From Kamptonema sp. UHCC 0994 (lineage in GTDB: Bacteria > Cyanobacteriota > Cyanobacteriia > Cyanobacteriales > Microcoleaceae), in contig NZ_JARFTR010000271.1 in the NCBI RefSeq assembly GCF_029167235.1, forward strand, positions 1-64,000: a DNA stretch of 64,000 bases, read 5' to 3'. The notes below the pieces were generated by a model, which made no database searches, was not told the DNA's origin, and worked only from the letters and a program-made list of their open reading frames with translations. Position 1 is the stretch's first letter. Each line of letters begins with the position of its first letter. The position numbers and the translations under genes were made by a program. Below are positions 51,339 through 59,825 of this stretch, piece after piece.

Positions 51339-52829
51339 TTAGTGAATAGCTACTTGAGAATTGTCTGTAACTGGAAGCGTTGTAACTATCGCATTTGTCG
51401 TGGCTTCAGTCCAACGGACTAACCAAGTAGGCTGCACTCCTAAAAAGAAAATTGTTACTACCAAAATCAGTGCCGGGATGGTTTCAGCCAACTTAACTTT
51501 TGGATAGTAAGCTAGCTTATTATCCAGTTTACCAAAACAAGTACGATTGAGCAGAATCACAAAATAAACTGCCGTTAAACCAGAGGCAATTATGCACAGC
51601 AAAGTCTCGATTGGAAAGGCGGAAAAACATCCTTGAAATACCAGAAATTCTGCGATGAATCCTACTAAACCTGGAATACCAGCACTTGCCATTCCACCTA
51701 TAACTAGCAGAGCACTAATTAATGGTAAACCCCGAATTGGGTTCATTAAACCGTTGAGAATATCTAAATCGCGAGTGCCAACTTTAGTTTCAATTACACC
51801 TACTAAATAAAACAGCAAAGCCAAAATTAAACCGTGACTAACCATTTGGGCAACAGCGCCCACCATTGCTAATTTTGTGCCTGCGGCTGCGGCTACTAAA
51901 ATATAGCCCATGTGACCGATAGAACTGTAGGCAACCATGCGCTTAATGTCTTTTTGCGCGATCGCACTCAAAGCCCCATAAAGTACGCTGAAAGTCCCAA
52001 TAATTGCCAACCAAGGAGCAACTATTGTCCAAGCTTCAGGAAACATTTGTAAACCAAATCGGATTAAGCCATAGGTTCCCAATTTGGCGAGAATACCGCC
52101 TAACATAATTACAACTGGTGTGGAAGATTCCACATAGGCATCTGGTAGCCAAGTGTGTAAGGGAACTAAGGGAATTTTGATACCTAATCCGACTAACAAA
52201 ACTGTTAGCAGTATTAGTTGTGTCTTCAAAGATAGTCCTTGAGTTGCGATCGCATCGTAATCGAAATTAGCAGAACCTGTCAGCCAAGCTACGCCCAAGA
52301 AAGCGGCCAAAACTAGAATCCCGGAAACAGCAGTGTAGAGCAGAAACTTAATCGCTGCGTACTCCCGTTTCTTGCCTCCCCAAATAGCAATTAAGAGGTA
52401 AAAAGGGATCAATTCTAGTTCATAAAACAAGACAAACAGGAGCAAATTTTGAGCGATAAAAGCTCCTGCAACCCCAGCATTAATTACTAGCAACAAAGGA
52501 TAGTAAAGCCGGGGGCGTTCTATCGCATCACCGCTACCATAGATCACAATTGCTGTCAGAAAACTGCTTAAAGCTACCAGGGGCATTGATAAGCCGTCAA
52601 CTCCCAATTTATAGCTCAAACCTAATTGGGGAATCCAAGGTAAATATTCTTGAAACTGTAATCCTGAAGCAGTTAAATCAAATTGGGTCAATAGCCAGAC
52701 AGTCCACAGAAAGATAGCAGCAGCGAAAGCTAATGCTAGGTAACGCAATCTGTTTGCAGTTTGGTTTCCTGGTAAAAATCCGACGACAGCGGCACCCAAA
52801 ATGGGCAACCAAAGTAATGTACTGAGCAT
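51339..52829 (-). CDS. ndhD: NAD(P)H dehydrogenase subunit NdhD (CO2-uptake type)
   Basis: Proton-pumping membrane subunit of NDH-1, 496 residues from MLSTLLWLPILGAA at 52829; the open frame extends 41 residues upstream, but those are not membrane-like and the chosen start matches the family. About 13-14 transmembrane helices. Key motifs: YELELIPFYLLIAIWG (conserved Glu), KIPLVPLHTWLPDAYVESST and the KDIKRMVAYSSIGHMGY segment. With ndhF upstream and cup downstream this is NdhD3 or NdhD4, with NdhD3 preferred. Confidence 0.93.
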   Translation of the reverse strand: MLSTLLWLPILGAAVVGFLPGNQTANRLRYLALAFAAAIFLWTVWLLTQFDLTASGLQFQEYLPWIPQLGLSYKLGVDGLSMPLVALSSFLTAIVIYGSGDAIERPRLYYPLLLVINAGVAGAFIAQNLLLFVLFYELELIPFYLLIAIWGGKKREYAAIKFLLYTAVSGILVLAAFLGVAWLTGSANFDYDAIATQGLSLKTQLILLTVLLVGLGIKIPLVPLHTWLPDAYVESSTPVVIMLGGILAKLGTYGLIRFGLQMFPEAWTIVAPWLAIIGTFSVLYGALSAIAQKDIKRMVAYSSIGHMGYILVAAAAGTKLAMVGAVAQMVSHGLILALLFYLVGVIETKVGTRDLDILNGLMNPIRGLPLISALLVIGGMASAGIPGLVGFIAEFLVFQGCFSAFPIETLLCIIASGLTAVYFVILLNRTCFGKLDNKLAYYPKVKLAETIPALILVVTIFFLGVQPTWLVRWTEATTNAIVTTLPVTDNSQVAIH

Positions 52830-52880
52830 AGTTTCAGTTTGGTTTGTAATGTATGATATTAAGCTGCGGACTAGCATGGC

Positions 52881-52940
52881 CGGGGCGGGTTTATAAAATT
52901 TGTTGGTACTTATGTAATATCTAGGCGAACCCGCCCCTAC
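52881..52940. repeat. Small inverted-repeat element, GGGGCGGGTT / AACCCGCCCC
   Basis: About 60 bases between ndhF and ndhD with 10-base inverted ends and an AT-rich interior; a common cyanobacterial intergenic form. Confidence 0.75.
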
Positions 52941-53025
52941 ACAATTTAACAAGATACAAGTCCAATCGTTAATTGTTAAATTTAAGATTTAAGATTTTAA
53001 ATTACATCTCAAATCTCAAATCCCA

Positions 53026-54891
53026 TTAACCGCCAACTATTAGCGAAAGCCGAGACAAGATTGGCAAAGTTAGTAACAGTATCAAGCCAGCGACTCCAAT
53101 CAAAATTGTCAGAGCATAAAACTGAGTTTGACCGGAAACGTTGTACTTTAAACTTTGTCCGCTGAAAACAGTTGCTAAACCTACAAAGTTTACCAAGCCA
53201 TCAACGAGAAAGCGGTCAATCCAGAAGATGATTTTTGATACTAGATCCACCACAAATACGATGCTGACGCGGTAAAGTTGAGCGGTGTAAAGGTCATTAG
53301 CAAAAAAGTTTTGCAATCCTTGGGAACCTAAGCGCACTGGTTTGGCAATGTTGTCATTTAGGTAAACAAATACTCCGCTACCAAAACCGATGGCTGTTGA
53401 GGCGATTAATAAGCCAGCAATGACTATATTAATGTTTGCCCCAACTGGCAATAATTGCCACTGAATTAACATCAGGGGGACGTGCAAGGTAAAGCCCATT
53501 AAAATTACCATTGGCAAGATAAAGGGCCAATGTAATTCGGGCGATCGCGCTGTCATTGCTGTCCTTGGTTTGCCGCCAAAAATTAGGCTAAACTCCCGCG
53601 TTAAACTGAAAGCGGTTAAGCCATTTACGGCTAAAACAACTAAAAATAGCCAATTTCCATCATTCCACAGGCGATCGCACATTTTCAGCATTGACCAAAA
53701 GCAGCCAAAGGGTGGTACTGCTACTAATGCGGCTGCGCCCACCACAAAGGCTATTCCCGATATTGGCCGCCGCGACCACAGACCGCCCATTTGGGTAAGA
53801 TCCTGAGTGATGTTATTCCAAATAATGTTGCCAGTGCTCATCACCAGCAGACTCATGGCGAAAGCGTAGGTAAATAGCAGTGTTAGCGCTGTCTCGGTTT
53901 GCTGCGTACCCACCGCGATAAACACCAAACCCATGTAAGCGCTGACGGAGTAAGATAGAGCGCGTTTGGTGTCAATTTGCGCGATCGCAATTAAGGAAGC
54001 GCCCACAGCAGTCACTCCCCCCACAAAAATCATCGCTGCCACACCCACAGGGGACAATGCAATCACTGGTTGCAACTTAATTAGCACCCAAGCCCCCGTT
54101 GACACTACGACAGTGTTACGCAAAATCGTCGCAGGCATGGGGCCTTCCATCGCCTCGTCTAGCCACAGGTGCAAGGGAAACTGAGCGCATTTGCCCATCG
54201 GCCCAGCGATTAAAGCTAAACTCAACAGCGTGGCGACTGTGGGATCGATAGTTGCAGTCTTGGCCCATGCTGCCAACTCGGTAAAATTCCAAGTTCCAGC
54301 CATTGGTAAAAGGGCAACCACTCCCATCAGCAAAATTAAATCTCCCACCCGCTTTGTTAAGAAAGCATCGCGGGCACCGGTCACTACTAAAGACTGGTTA
54401 AACCACAACCCAATTAATAGATATGTACCTAAAGTGAGAATTTCCAGAATGATGTAGCTGAAAAACAGAGAATTGCACAACGTCAGGCTGCACATCCCCG
54501 CTTCAAACAGTCCCAGCATGGAATAAAACCGCGCCCAACCCCAATCCATCTCCATGTAGCCGACAGCGAAAATTTGAGCAATCAGGTTCAAGCCTGTGAC
54601 CAAAACTGTTGCACCGACAGTGATTGAAGAGATTTCGAGGGGAATAGTCAAGTCTAGGCCAGCTACGTTCAACCAAGGTATCAGGATTTGCTGTGACGGC
54701 TGGTTCCAAGTCGCAGACAAAGCTAGTATCCCGTGTACAAAAGCGATAAAGGTCAGGAGCCCATTCACGTAGCCCGCAGGTCGGGGCCCTGTGAGGCGGG
54801 TGATTCCGGGAAACCACAGTGCAGATAAGACTGCACCGATGAGGGGATAGCAGGGTATCAACCAAACGGTCTGGAGGAAGATTTGGGCCAT
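53026..54891 (-). CDS. ndhF: NAD(P)H dehydrogenase subunit NdhF (CO2-uptake type)
   Basis: Largest proton-pumping antiporter-like subunit of a CO2-uptake NDH-1 complex. 621 residues from MAQIFLQTVWLIP (54891; AGG 8 bases upstream, while the ATG 6 bases further out is too close to it). Motifs: VGYMEMDWGWARFYSMLGLF, LTKRVGDLILLMGVVALLP, AQFPLHLWLDEAMEGPMPA and AQIDTKRALSYSVSAYMGL. It starts the operon ndhF-ndhD-cup. The sequence is of the NdhF3/F4 type, not respiratory NdhF1, because it pairs with cup and has the characteristic short C-terminus. Confidence 0.92.
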   Translation of the reverse strand: MAQIFLQTVWLIPCYPLIGAVLSALWFPGITRLTGPRPAGYVNGLLTFIAFVHGILALSATWNQPSQQILIPWLNVAGLDLTIPLEISSITVGATVLVTGLNLIAQIFAVGYMEMDWGWARFYSMLGLFEAGMCSLTLCNSLFFSYIILEILTLGTYLLIGLWFNQSLVVTGARDAFLTKRVGDLILLMGVVALLPMAGTWNFTELAAWAKTATIDPTVATLLSLALIAGPMGKCAQFPLHLWLDEAMEGPMPATILRNTVVVSTGAWVLIKLQPVIALSPVGVAAMIFVGGVTAVGASLIAIAQIDTKRALSYSVSAYMGLVFIAVGTQQTETALTLLFTYAFAMSLLVMSTGNIIWNNITQDLTQMGGLWSRRPISGIAFVVGAAALVAVPPFGCFWSMLKMCDRLWNDGNWLFLVVLAVNGLTAFSLTREFSLIFGGKPRTAMTARSPELHWPFILPMVILMGFTLHVPLMLIQWQLLPVGANINIVIAGLLIASTAIGFGSGVFVYLNDNIAKPVRLGSQGLQNFFANDLYTAQLYRVSIVFVVDLVSKIIFWIDRFLVDGLVNFVGLATVFSGQSLKYNVSGQTQFYALTILIGVAGLILLLTLPILSRLSLIVGG

Positions 54892-55256
54892 TGGCATTAC
54901 CTGTCAAGGGTTACAAAAAGTTAAAAATCTGAGAATCAGCCTGAGTTGCGATCGCAAAAGCAGGCGCATCAGAATATTGTTCTTAATTTTAGATTAAGTT
55001 TTGCCTTACTTTTTCATCTTTGATTAGACAAATTTGTAATGACCCCACTAAATTTCGCTTATATATAACATTTGCTTATACAATATGAAATCAGCATTAA
55101 TCTTGCTGCTTAAACAAAGGTCAAAATCTTTTTCTGAAATAACTAATTGCAATTTCTGGCCAGTTTACTAATAGATCGGTGCGCTTTTATCTGGAAACTT
55201 TAAGTATAGAAATAACGTCTGCTTGTGAGTAAAGTTGTCACCTTTATATATTTGCC
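54892..55256. other. Divergent intergenic region, ndhF operon / sulfotransferase
   Basis: AT-rich, with one GCGATCGC. Promoters for both directions must lie here. No clear NdhR/CcmR or CmpR binding motif was found by eye, and no repeats. Confidence 0.5.
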
Positions 55257-56207
55257 ATGAACAATCAATCTTTTTTACAAGTAACTAGCCAACTCAAAAA
55301 TGAAGATTTTTTAGAAAAAGTTTACTGTACTTATTTAAAACGAGATTCTGATATTCAAGGGAAAAAATTTTTTCTTTCTCAATTAGAGAATGACAAAATT
55401 ACACGACCGGAAATCCTCACATCATTCTTGACTTCACCGGAGTTTCATTTGATACATAACTGGGAAAAAAGTATTTTAGAAATGCCGGATTTGGAAATCA
55501 TTTTATATCATGTACCTAAAACAGCAGGCACAACTTTTTTCATAGCTTTAGTACAGGTTTATGGTGCAGAGAAAATTGCTGGTTACTTGAACGAAAGGAT
55601 AGTATTAAGTGAAGGTGTAGAACCCAAAACAATTAAGGCGATACAAGGTCATGTGCCTGCAAGAAAGTATTTCCGTCCTGGTAAGGCTAAAGAAATAATT
55701 TGGTTAAGGCATCCCATCCAACGATTAATTTCATTATATTGTTATTGGCTAAGTACGCCACCTGCTGAAGAGGGGAATAATTATCAAAGTTATCTACGAG
55801 AAAATAACCTAAATATTGTGGAGTTTGCCCAGATTCCTGAGATCCGCAATGAAATGTCTACCTATATTGGAGGACGCAATTTAACAGATTTTTATTTTGT
55901 GGGTATCCAAGAATTTTTTAAAGATGATTTAATAGATTTAGCAAAAATGTTGAATTGGCCAGAATTTCAAATAACTTATGAGAACAAAAATAAACATCAA
56001 GACTATAACTTTTTGCTGAGAAGTATTCAAGCTGACAGCAATATCATGAAACAACTGATAGCGCTGAATAGTGAAGATTTAAGGTTGTATCAAACTGCAT
56101 TAGATATGAGACTTAAGCGAAAGCAGTCCAATAAGCAAGTCCAAAACTTGGAAATTGCTGGGATGGGCTGTAATACTACGTCTGGAAAATGGCGTTACAT
56201 AGAGTAA
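55257..56207 (+). CDS. DUF4214-sulfotransferase fusion
   Basis: Predicted PAPS-dependent sulfotransferase acting on a surface or secreted glycan, 316 residues. Residues of about 15-68 (VYCTYLKRDSD, LTSPEFHLI) resemble DUF4214, a domain attached to surface-modifying enzymes. The sulfotransferase core follows, with the 5'-phosphosulfate loop HVPKTAGTTFF (85-95) and the 3'-phosphate motif IIWLRHPIQRLISLYCYW. No signal peptide, so sulfation would occur in the cytoplasm. Base composition is more AT-rich than its neighbours, hinting at separate ancestry. cysC, which makes PAPS, is 25 kb away. Substrate unknown. Confidence 0.82.
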   Translation: MNNQSFLQVTSQLKNEDFLEKVYCTYLKRDSDIQGKKFFLSQLENDKITRPEILTSFLTSPEFHLIHNWEKSILEMPDLEIILYHVPKTAGTTFFIALVQVYGAEKIAGYLNERIVLSEGVEPKTIKAIQGHVPARKYFRPGKAKEIIWLRHPIQRLISLYCYWLSTPPAEEGNNYQSYLRENNLNIVEFAQIPEIRNEMSTYIGGRNLTDFYFVGIQEFFKDDLIDLAKMLNWPEFQITYENKNKHQDYNFLLRSIQADSNIMKQLIALNSEDLRLYQTALDMRLKRKQSNKQVQNLEIAGMGCNTTSGKWRYIE

Positions 56208-56279
56208 TTATCCGAAATTAAGTGCTTGGTGCGATCGCTGATATTAAAACATATAGGAACTTAAGACTTACGCACGAAT

Positions 56280-57458
56280 TCAATCGCCCTCAATATTTAT
56301 ATTTTTCGGAGGTTTAGGTTGGTCTTCTTTCAAAGTTTTACGCCCCGATTCTAGATAATCTTTGTATAAATCAACAAACATTTTACTGAGATCGGATAAA
56401 GAAATCTTTTCTCCATTGATTTGAGCTTTAATATAAGCCTTCAGCACTTCAATGTAAGCTAAACCGAGAGCAAGTGTTAAAGTTGCGGCCGTTGCGCCAG
56501 AAATCGCACCTCCGACTACAGTACCCGCACCAGGGATCATTTTAAGTAAATTAGTGACAATATTTCTACCAACCGCCGTAACTCCGCTTGCACCTGTAAT
56601 TGTGGAAAACATAGCAGAGATAAAGCCTTTATCAAAGGGCAATCCAAAGATGACAGTAATGTTAGCAATCATCGCTGTTTGGACAGTAACAAGTAGTGGT
56701 GCATCTGCAAAAGGTATGGGAGTTGCACCAATAATGGCAGAACCAGTAACATAACCAGTTACATACTTAAAAGCTATATCTGCTTTGAGAGCTATACTCG
56801 CAATTTGCTCTTTAACAAATGCTTTTTTAGCTACTTCTGGCAGTAACTGAAATGTATAATTTACTAAACGGTCTAAACTGTGTGCTTTAATAGTGTAGTC
56901 GTCGTCAAGTTCTTCTGGTTCTGCCAGCACTGGTATGATTTGGCTCACGGGCAAATTCATGCGATCTAATACTTTGAAAAACTCACTCGGTTTTTTAGTT
57001 GCTGTCTGAGTAAGTACCAAGATCGTTGGCACATCTTTAATTTCAAGTTCTTTAAGCCAGCTTTCTTCAACAGGCTCTATTCTATTTGTTCCGTGATTGA
57101 TGCAGTACCAAACGACGTGAATGTGTTCTACTGGGTGTAGCAGTCTTTGGTCATCAATTAGTTTATCAACATTTAGCTGAACAATTTTAATTTGTTCTGC
57201 ATTTAGCTCTAATCCTGGGGTATCATAGACGGTTATGGGACAATTAGGCTTAGTATATTGGCGAATTCCTTGGGTAATCGGTCTTCCGACACCTGTTTCT
57301 GCTAAGCGATCGCGAAAAACTGCGTTGATGAGGGTGCTTTTCCCTACGCCGGTTTTGCCGATGACTAAAACGTTACACTGTCCGACTTGATTTTCGGCTT
57401 CTGTAAAGGCGGCAAAACTTTTGTTCAAGAGTTCGTCGAAGGAAAAATCTTCTGACAT
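56280..57458 (-). CDS. Era/EngB-like GTPase with DUF697 membrane domain
   Basis: GTP-binding protein of unknown role, 392 residues from the ATG at 57458 (GGAG 7 bases upstream; an earlier ATG lacks this). G1 motif GKTGVGKS (34-41), G3 region VYDTPGL and G4-like LVLTQTATK. The C-terminal half has hydrophobic, Gly-rich helices (GYVTGSAIIGATPIPFADAP, GVTAVGRNIVTNLLKMIPGA) typical of DUF697, which tethers such GTPases to membranes. It ends QPKPPKNINIEGD. A broken copy of that end lies at 49695. A solo AAGACTTACGCAC MITE end adjoins its stop. Confidence 0.87.
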   Translation of the reverse strand: MSEDFSFDELLNKSFAAFTEAENQVGQCNVLVIGKTGVGKSTLINAVFRDRLAETGVGRPITQGIRQYTKPNCPITVYDTPGLELNAEQIKIVQLNVDKLIDDQRLLHPVEHIHVVWYCINHGTNRIEPVEESWLKELEIKDVPTILVLTQTATKKPSEFFKVLDRMNLPVSQIIPVLAEPEELDDDYTIKAHSLDRLVNYTFQLLPEVAKKAFVKEQIASIALKADIAFKYVTGYVTGSAIIGATPIPFADAPLLVTVQTAMIANITVIFGLPFDKGFISAMFSTITGASGVTAVGRNIVTNLLKMIPGAGTVVGGAISGATAATLTLALGLAYIEVLKAYIKAQINGEKISLSDLSKMFVDLYKDYLESGRKTLKEDQPKPPKNINIEGD

Positions 57459-57550
57459 GGCTTTGCTCCGAGAATGGCGATCGCTCATATTAAAACATAC
57501 CACAAAGGCGAGAGCTTTTGCTACAATGGTGCGCCAAGGTTTAATCTACT

Positions 57551-57640
57551 TAAGACTTACGCACCGATCGTAACGCCGCCCTCTGGGCGGTGAATTTAAA
57601 TTATGAGGGCGGCGTTACAAATACTTTTTCGGAAGTCTTA
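57551..57640. repeat. MITE copy with AAGACTTACGCAC ends
   Basis: 90 bases. TAAGACTTACGCACCG at the left; the right end GGAAGTCTTA is its inverted partner. The left core arm is complete, while the right has lost its ACCGCCC part. Confidence 0.85.
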
Positions 57641-57718
57641 CTACTATTTCAATACTAGGTTTAGCATCTACTTATTCAATCGAAAGCAAGTAATCTCAAA
57701 ATCAATAAAACACCGATT

Positions 57719-59710
57719 ATGAACAATCAAAAACTGATTCCTGATAACGAAACTGGGCGTTTGAAGGCACTTCAACGTTATGAAATTTTGGATACACGCC
57801 CAGAGGGTACTTTTGACCGAGTTACTGCAATTGTCGCTCGACTATTGCAAGTTCCTATTGCTGTTGTTAGCTTAGTAGATAAGAATCGGATTTGGTTTAA
57901 GTCGCGTCATGGTTTAGATGTTCAGCAAATTGACCGTTCCCCAGGTTTATGTGCATCAGCAATTCTTTCTCCTGATATCTACGTGATTACAGATGCGAGT
58001 AAAGATGAACGTTCTGCGGCAAATTCCCTTGTAACTAGCGACTTCGGATTACGCTTTTATGTTGGAGCTCCACTGCAAACTCACGACGGCTATAGCTTGG
58101 GAACTTTATGTGCGATTAGCAAACAACCACGAGCTATTTCTCCGCAGGAAATGGAAATTTTAAATGACTTAGCTGGAATAGTCATGGATGAAATGGAACT
58201 CCGTATTGCTGCTAGAAAAGTCGATGGGTTAAACACCGAATTAGCCGAAGCCAAAGAGAAAGCCGAAGTTGCCAACGAAGCTAAAAGCATATTTCTTGCT
58301 AACATGAGTCACGAATTGCGATCGCCTCTTAACGCGATTTTGGGTTTTTCCCAAGTAATGACTCGGAGCAAAAGTTTACCATCAGAACACATAGAAAATG
58401 TCGGGATTATTAGCCGCAGCGGCGAACATTTACTCTCTTTGATTAACAATGTTTTAGATTTATCTAAAATTGAAGCCGGGCACACCACCCTCAACGAAAA
58501 AAACTTCGACCTTTATCGTCTACTAGATGACTTGGAAGATATGTTTCATCTAAAAGCAGACGATCGACGTTTACAGTTACTTTTCGAGCGCAGTCCCGAT
58601 GTTCCTCGCTATGTGCGGACTGATGAAGTTAAACTGCGCCAAATCTTAATTAACTTACTTAATAACGCCCTTAAATTTACCCAAGAAGGCGGCGTTTCAG
58701 TTAGAGTAGTAACCGATAGCGTATCATTAGTCACGGGTAAAGCAAGCAAACAAATCACAAATGACGCGGAAAAAATCACCCTTCGCTTTGAAGTCGAAGA
58801 CTCTGGCCCTGGAATTGCCTCAGAAGAATTAGACACGCTATTTGAAGCTTTTGTACAAACTCAAATAGGTAAAGAATCACAGGAAGGCACGGGTTTAGGA
58901 TTACCAATTAGTCGTAAATTTGTGCAGTTAATGGGAGGGGATATCACTGTCAGCAGTGAGCTGGGAAGCGGTAGTAATTTCAAGTTTAATATTCAAGTCA
59001 GCATCGTTGATGCCAAGGAAATTGAGAGCAAACAATTGGCACGGCGAGCGATCGCTTTAGAGCCAAATCAACCGCAATATCGAATTTTGATTGTTGATGA
59101 CAAACCGCTTAATCGCCAACTGCTAATTCAATTGCTTAATCCTTTTGGTTTTGTCTTGAAAGAAGCGATAAATGGCAAAGAAGCGTTAGAAATTGCAGAT
59201 AGTTGGGAACCTCACTTAATCTGGATGGATATGAGGATGCCAGTGATGGATGGCTACGAAGCAACAAAACAGATTAAAGGTAGCACCAAAGGTCAAGCAA
59301 TAGCAATTATTGCTCTAACCGCAAGTGTTTTAGAGGAAGAAAGGGCTGTCATTCTGTCAGCGGGTTGCGATGATTTTATGCGGAAGCCATTCCGCGAGGC
59401 AGATATTTTTGCTGCCATTGAGAAACACATTGGCGTACATTTTATTTACGAAGAATCTAGTGCTAAAAGTTCCGAAAATCAGTCTAAGAGCAATAGTCAA
59501 GATGCTCTTAACTCGTCGATTTTGGCATTACCTAGCGAATTATTGGCTAATTTGTTAGAAGCTGTAAAGTTTTCGGACATGATGAAAGTTGATAGCTATA
59601 TTGAAGAGATTGGCGCTCATAATCATGGGCTAGCTGAAGTGCTGGGAAGTTTAGCGCATAATTTTGAGTATGACAAAATAGCGCTCTTAATTGAACAGGT
59701 GAAGAAATAA
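57719..59710 (+). CDS. Hybrid histidine kinase GAF-HisKA-HATPase-REC
   Basis: Cytoplasmic sensor kinase, 663 residues. A GAF domain spans about 25-165 (RLLQVPIAVVSLVDKNRIWF ... GLRFYVGAPLQT). A short coiled coil precedes HisKA with phospho-acceptor His198 (FLANMSHELRSPLNAI). The HATPase has N box LRQILINLLNNALKFT, G1 EDSGPGI and G2 GTGLGLPIS. The C-terminal REC domain (IVDDKPLNRQLL) has phospho-acceptor Asp504 in WMDMRMPVMDGYEATKQIK. A short C-terminal extension of about 60 residues is helical. First gene of a same-strand group with three more signalling proteins. The input signal is unknown. Confidence 0.93.
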   Translation: MNNQKLIPDNETGRLKALQRYEILDTRPEGTFDRVTAIVARLLQVPIAVVSLVDKNRIWFKSRHGLDVQQIDRSPGLCASAILSPDIYVITDASKDERSAANSLVTSDFGLRFYVGAPLQTHDGYSLGTLCAISKQPRAISPQEMEILNDLAGIVMDEMELRIAARKVDGLNTELAEAKEKAEVANEAKSIFLANMSHELRSPLNAILGFSQVMTRSKSLPSEHIENVGIISRSGEHLLSLINNVLDLSKIEAGHTTLNEKNFDLYRLLDDLEDMFHLKADDRRLQLLFERSPDVPRYVRTDEVKLRQILINLLNNALKFTQEGGVSVRVVTDSVSLVTGKASKQITNDAEKITLRFEVEDSGPGIASEELDTLFEAFVQTQIGKESQEGTGLGLPISRKFVQLMGGDITVSSELGSGSNFKFNIQVSIVDAKEIESKQLARRAIALEPNQPQYRILIVDDKPLNRQLLIQLLNPFGFVLKEAINGKEALEIADSWEPHLIWMDMRMPVMDGYEATKQIKGSTKGQAIAIIALTASVLEEERAVILSAGCDDFMRKPFREADIFAAIEKHIGVHFIYEESSAKSSENQSKSNSQDALNSSILALPSELLANLLEAVKFSDMMKVDSYIEEIGAHNHGLAEVLGSLAHNFEYDKIALLIEQVKK

Positions 59711-59718
59711 TCAAAGAT

Positions 59719-59756
59719 ATGTAGTTGCGCTAAAGCGCAAAGACAGCGCAACTACA
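59719..59756. repeat. Stem-loop GTAGTTGCGCT / AGCGCAACTAC
   Basis: A perfect 11- to 13-base inverted repeat with a short loop, located between the first two signalling genes. It could be a processing or partial termination site, or a dispersed repeat. Confidence 0.6.
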
Positions 59757-59825
59757 TACCTAAAAATCAACCCCTGTATTGTGAAATTGCGGAAGTTTTT
59801 TTACTGTAAATCTAACTTTAAGGAC

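Noticed and set aside
59719-59756. Hairpin considered as part of a tRNA or small RNA gene
   Set aside because: A single perfect stem without cloverleaf arms or CCA-type features.
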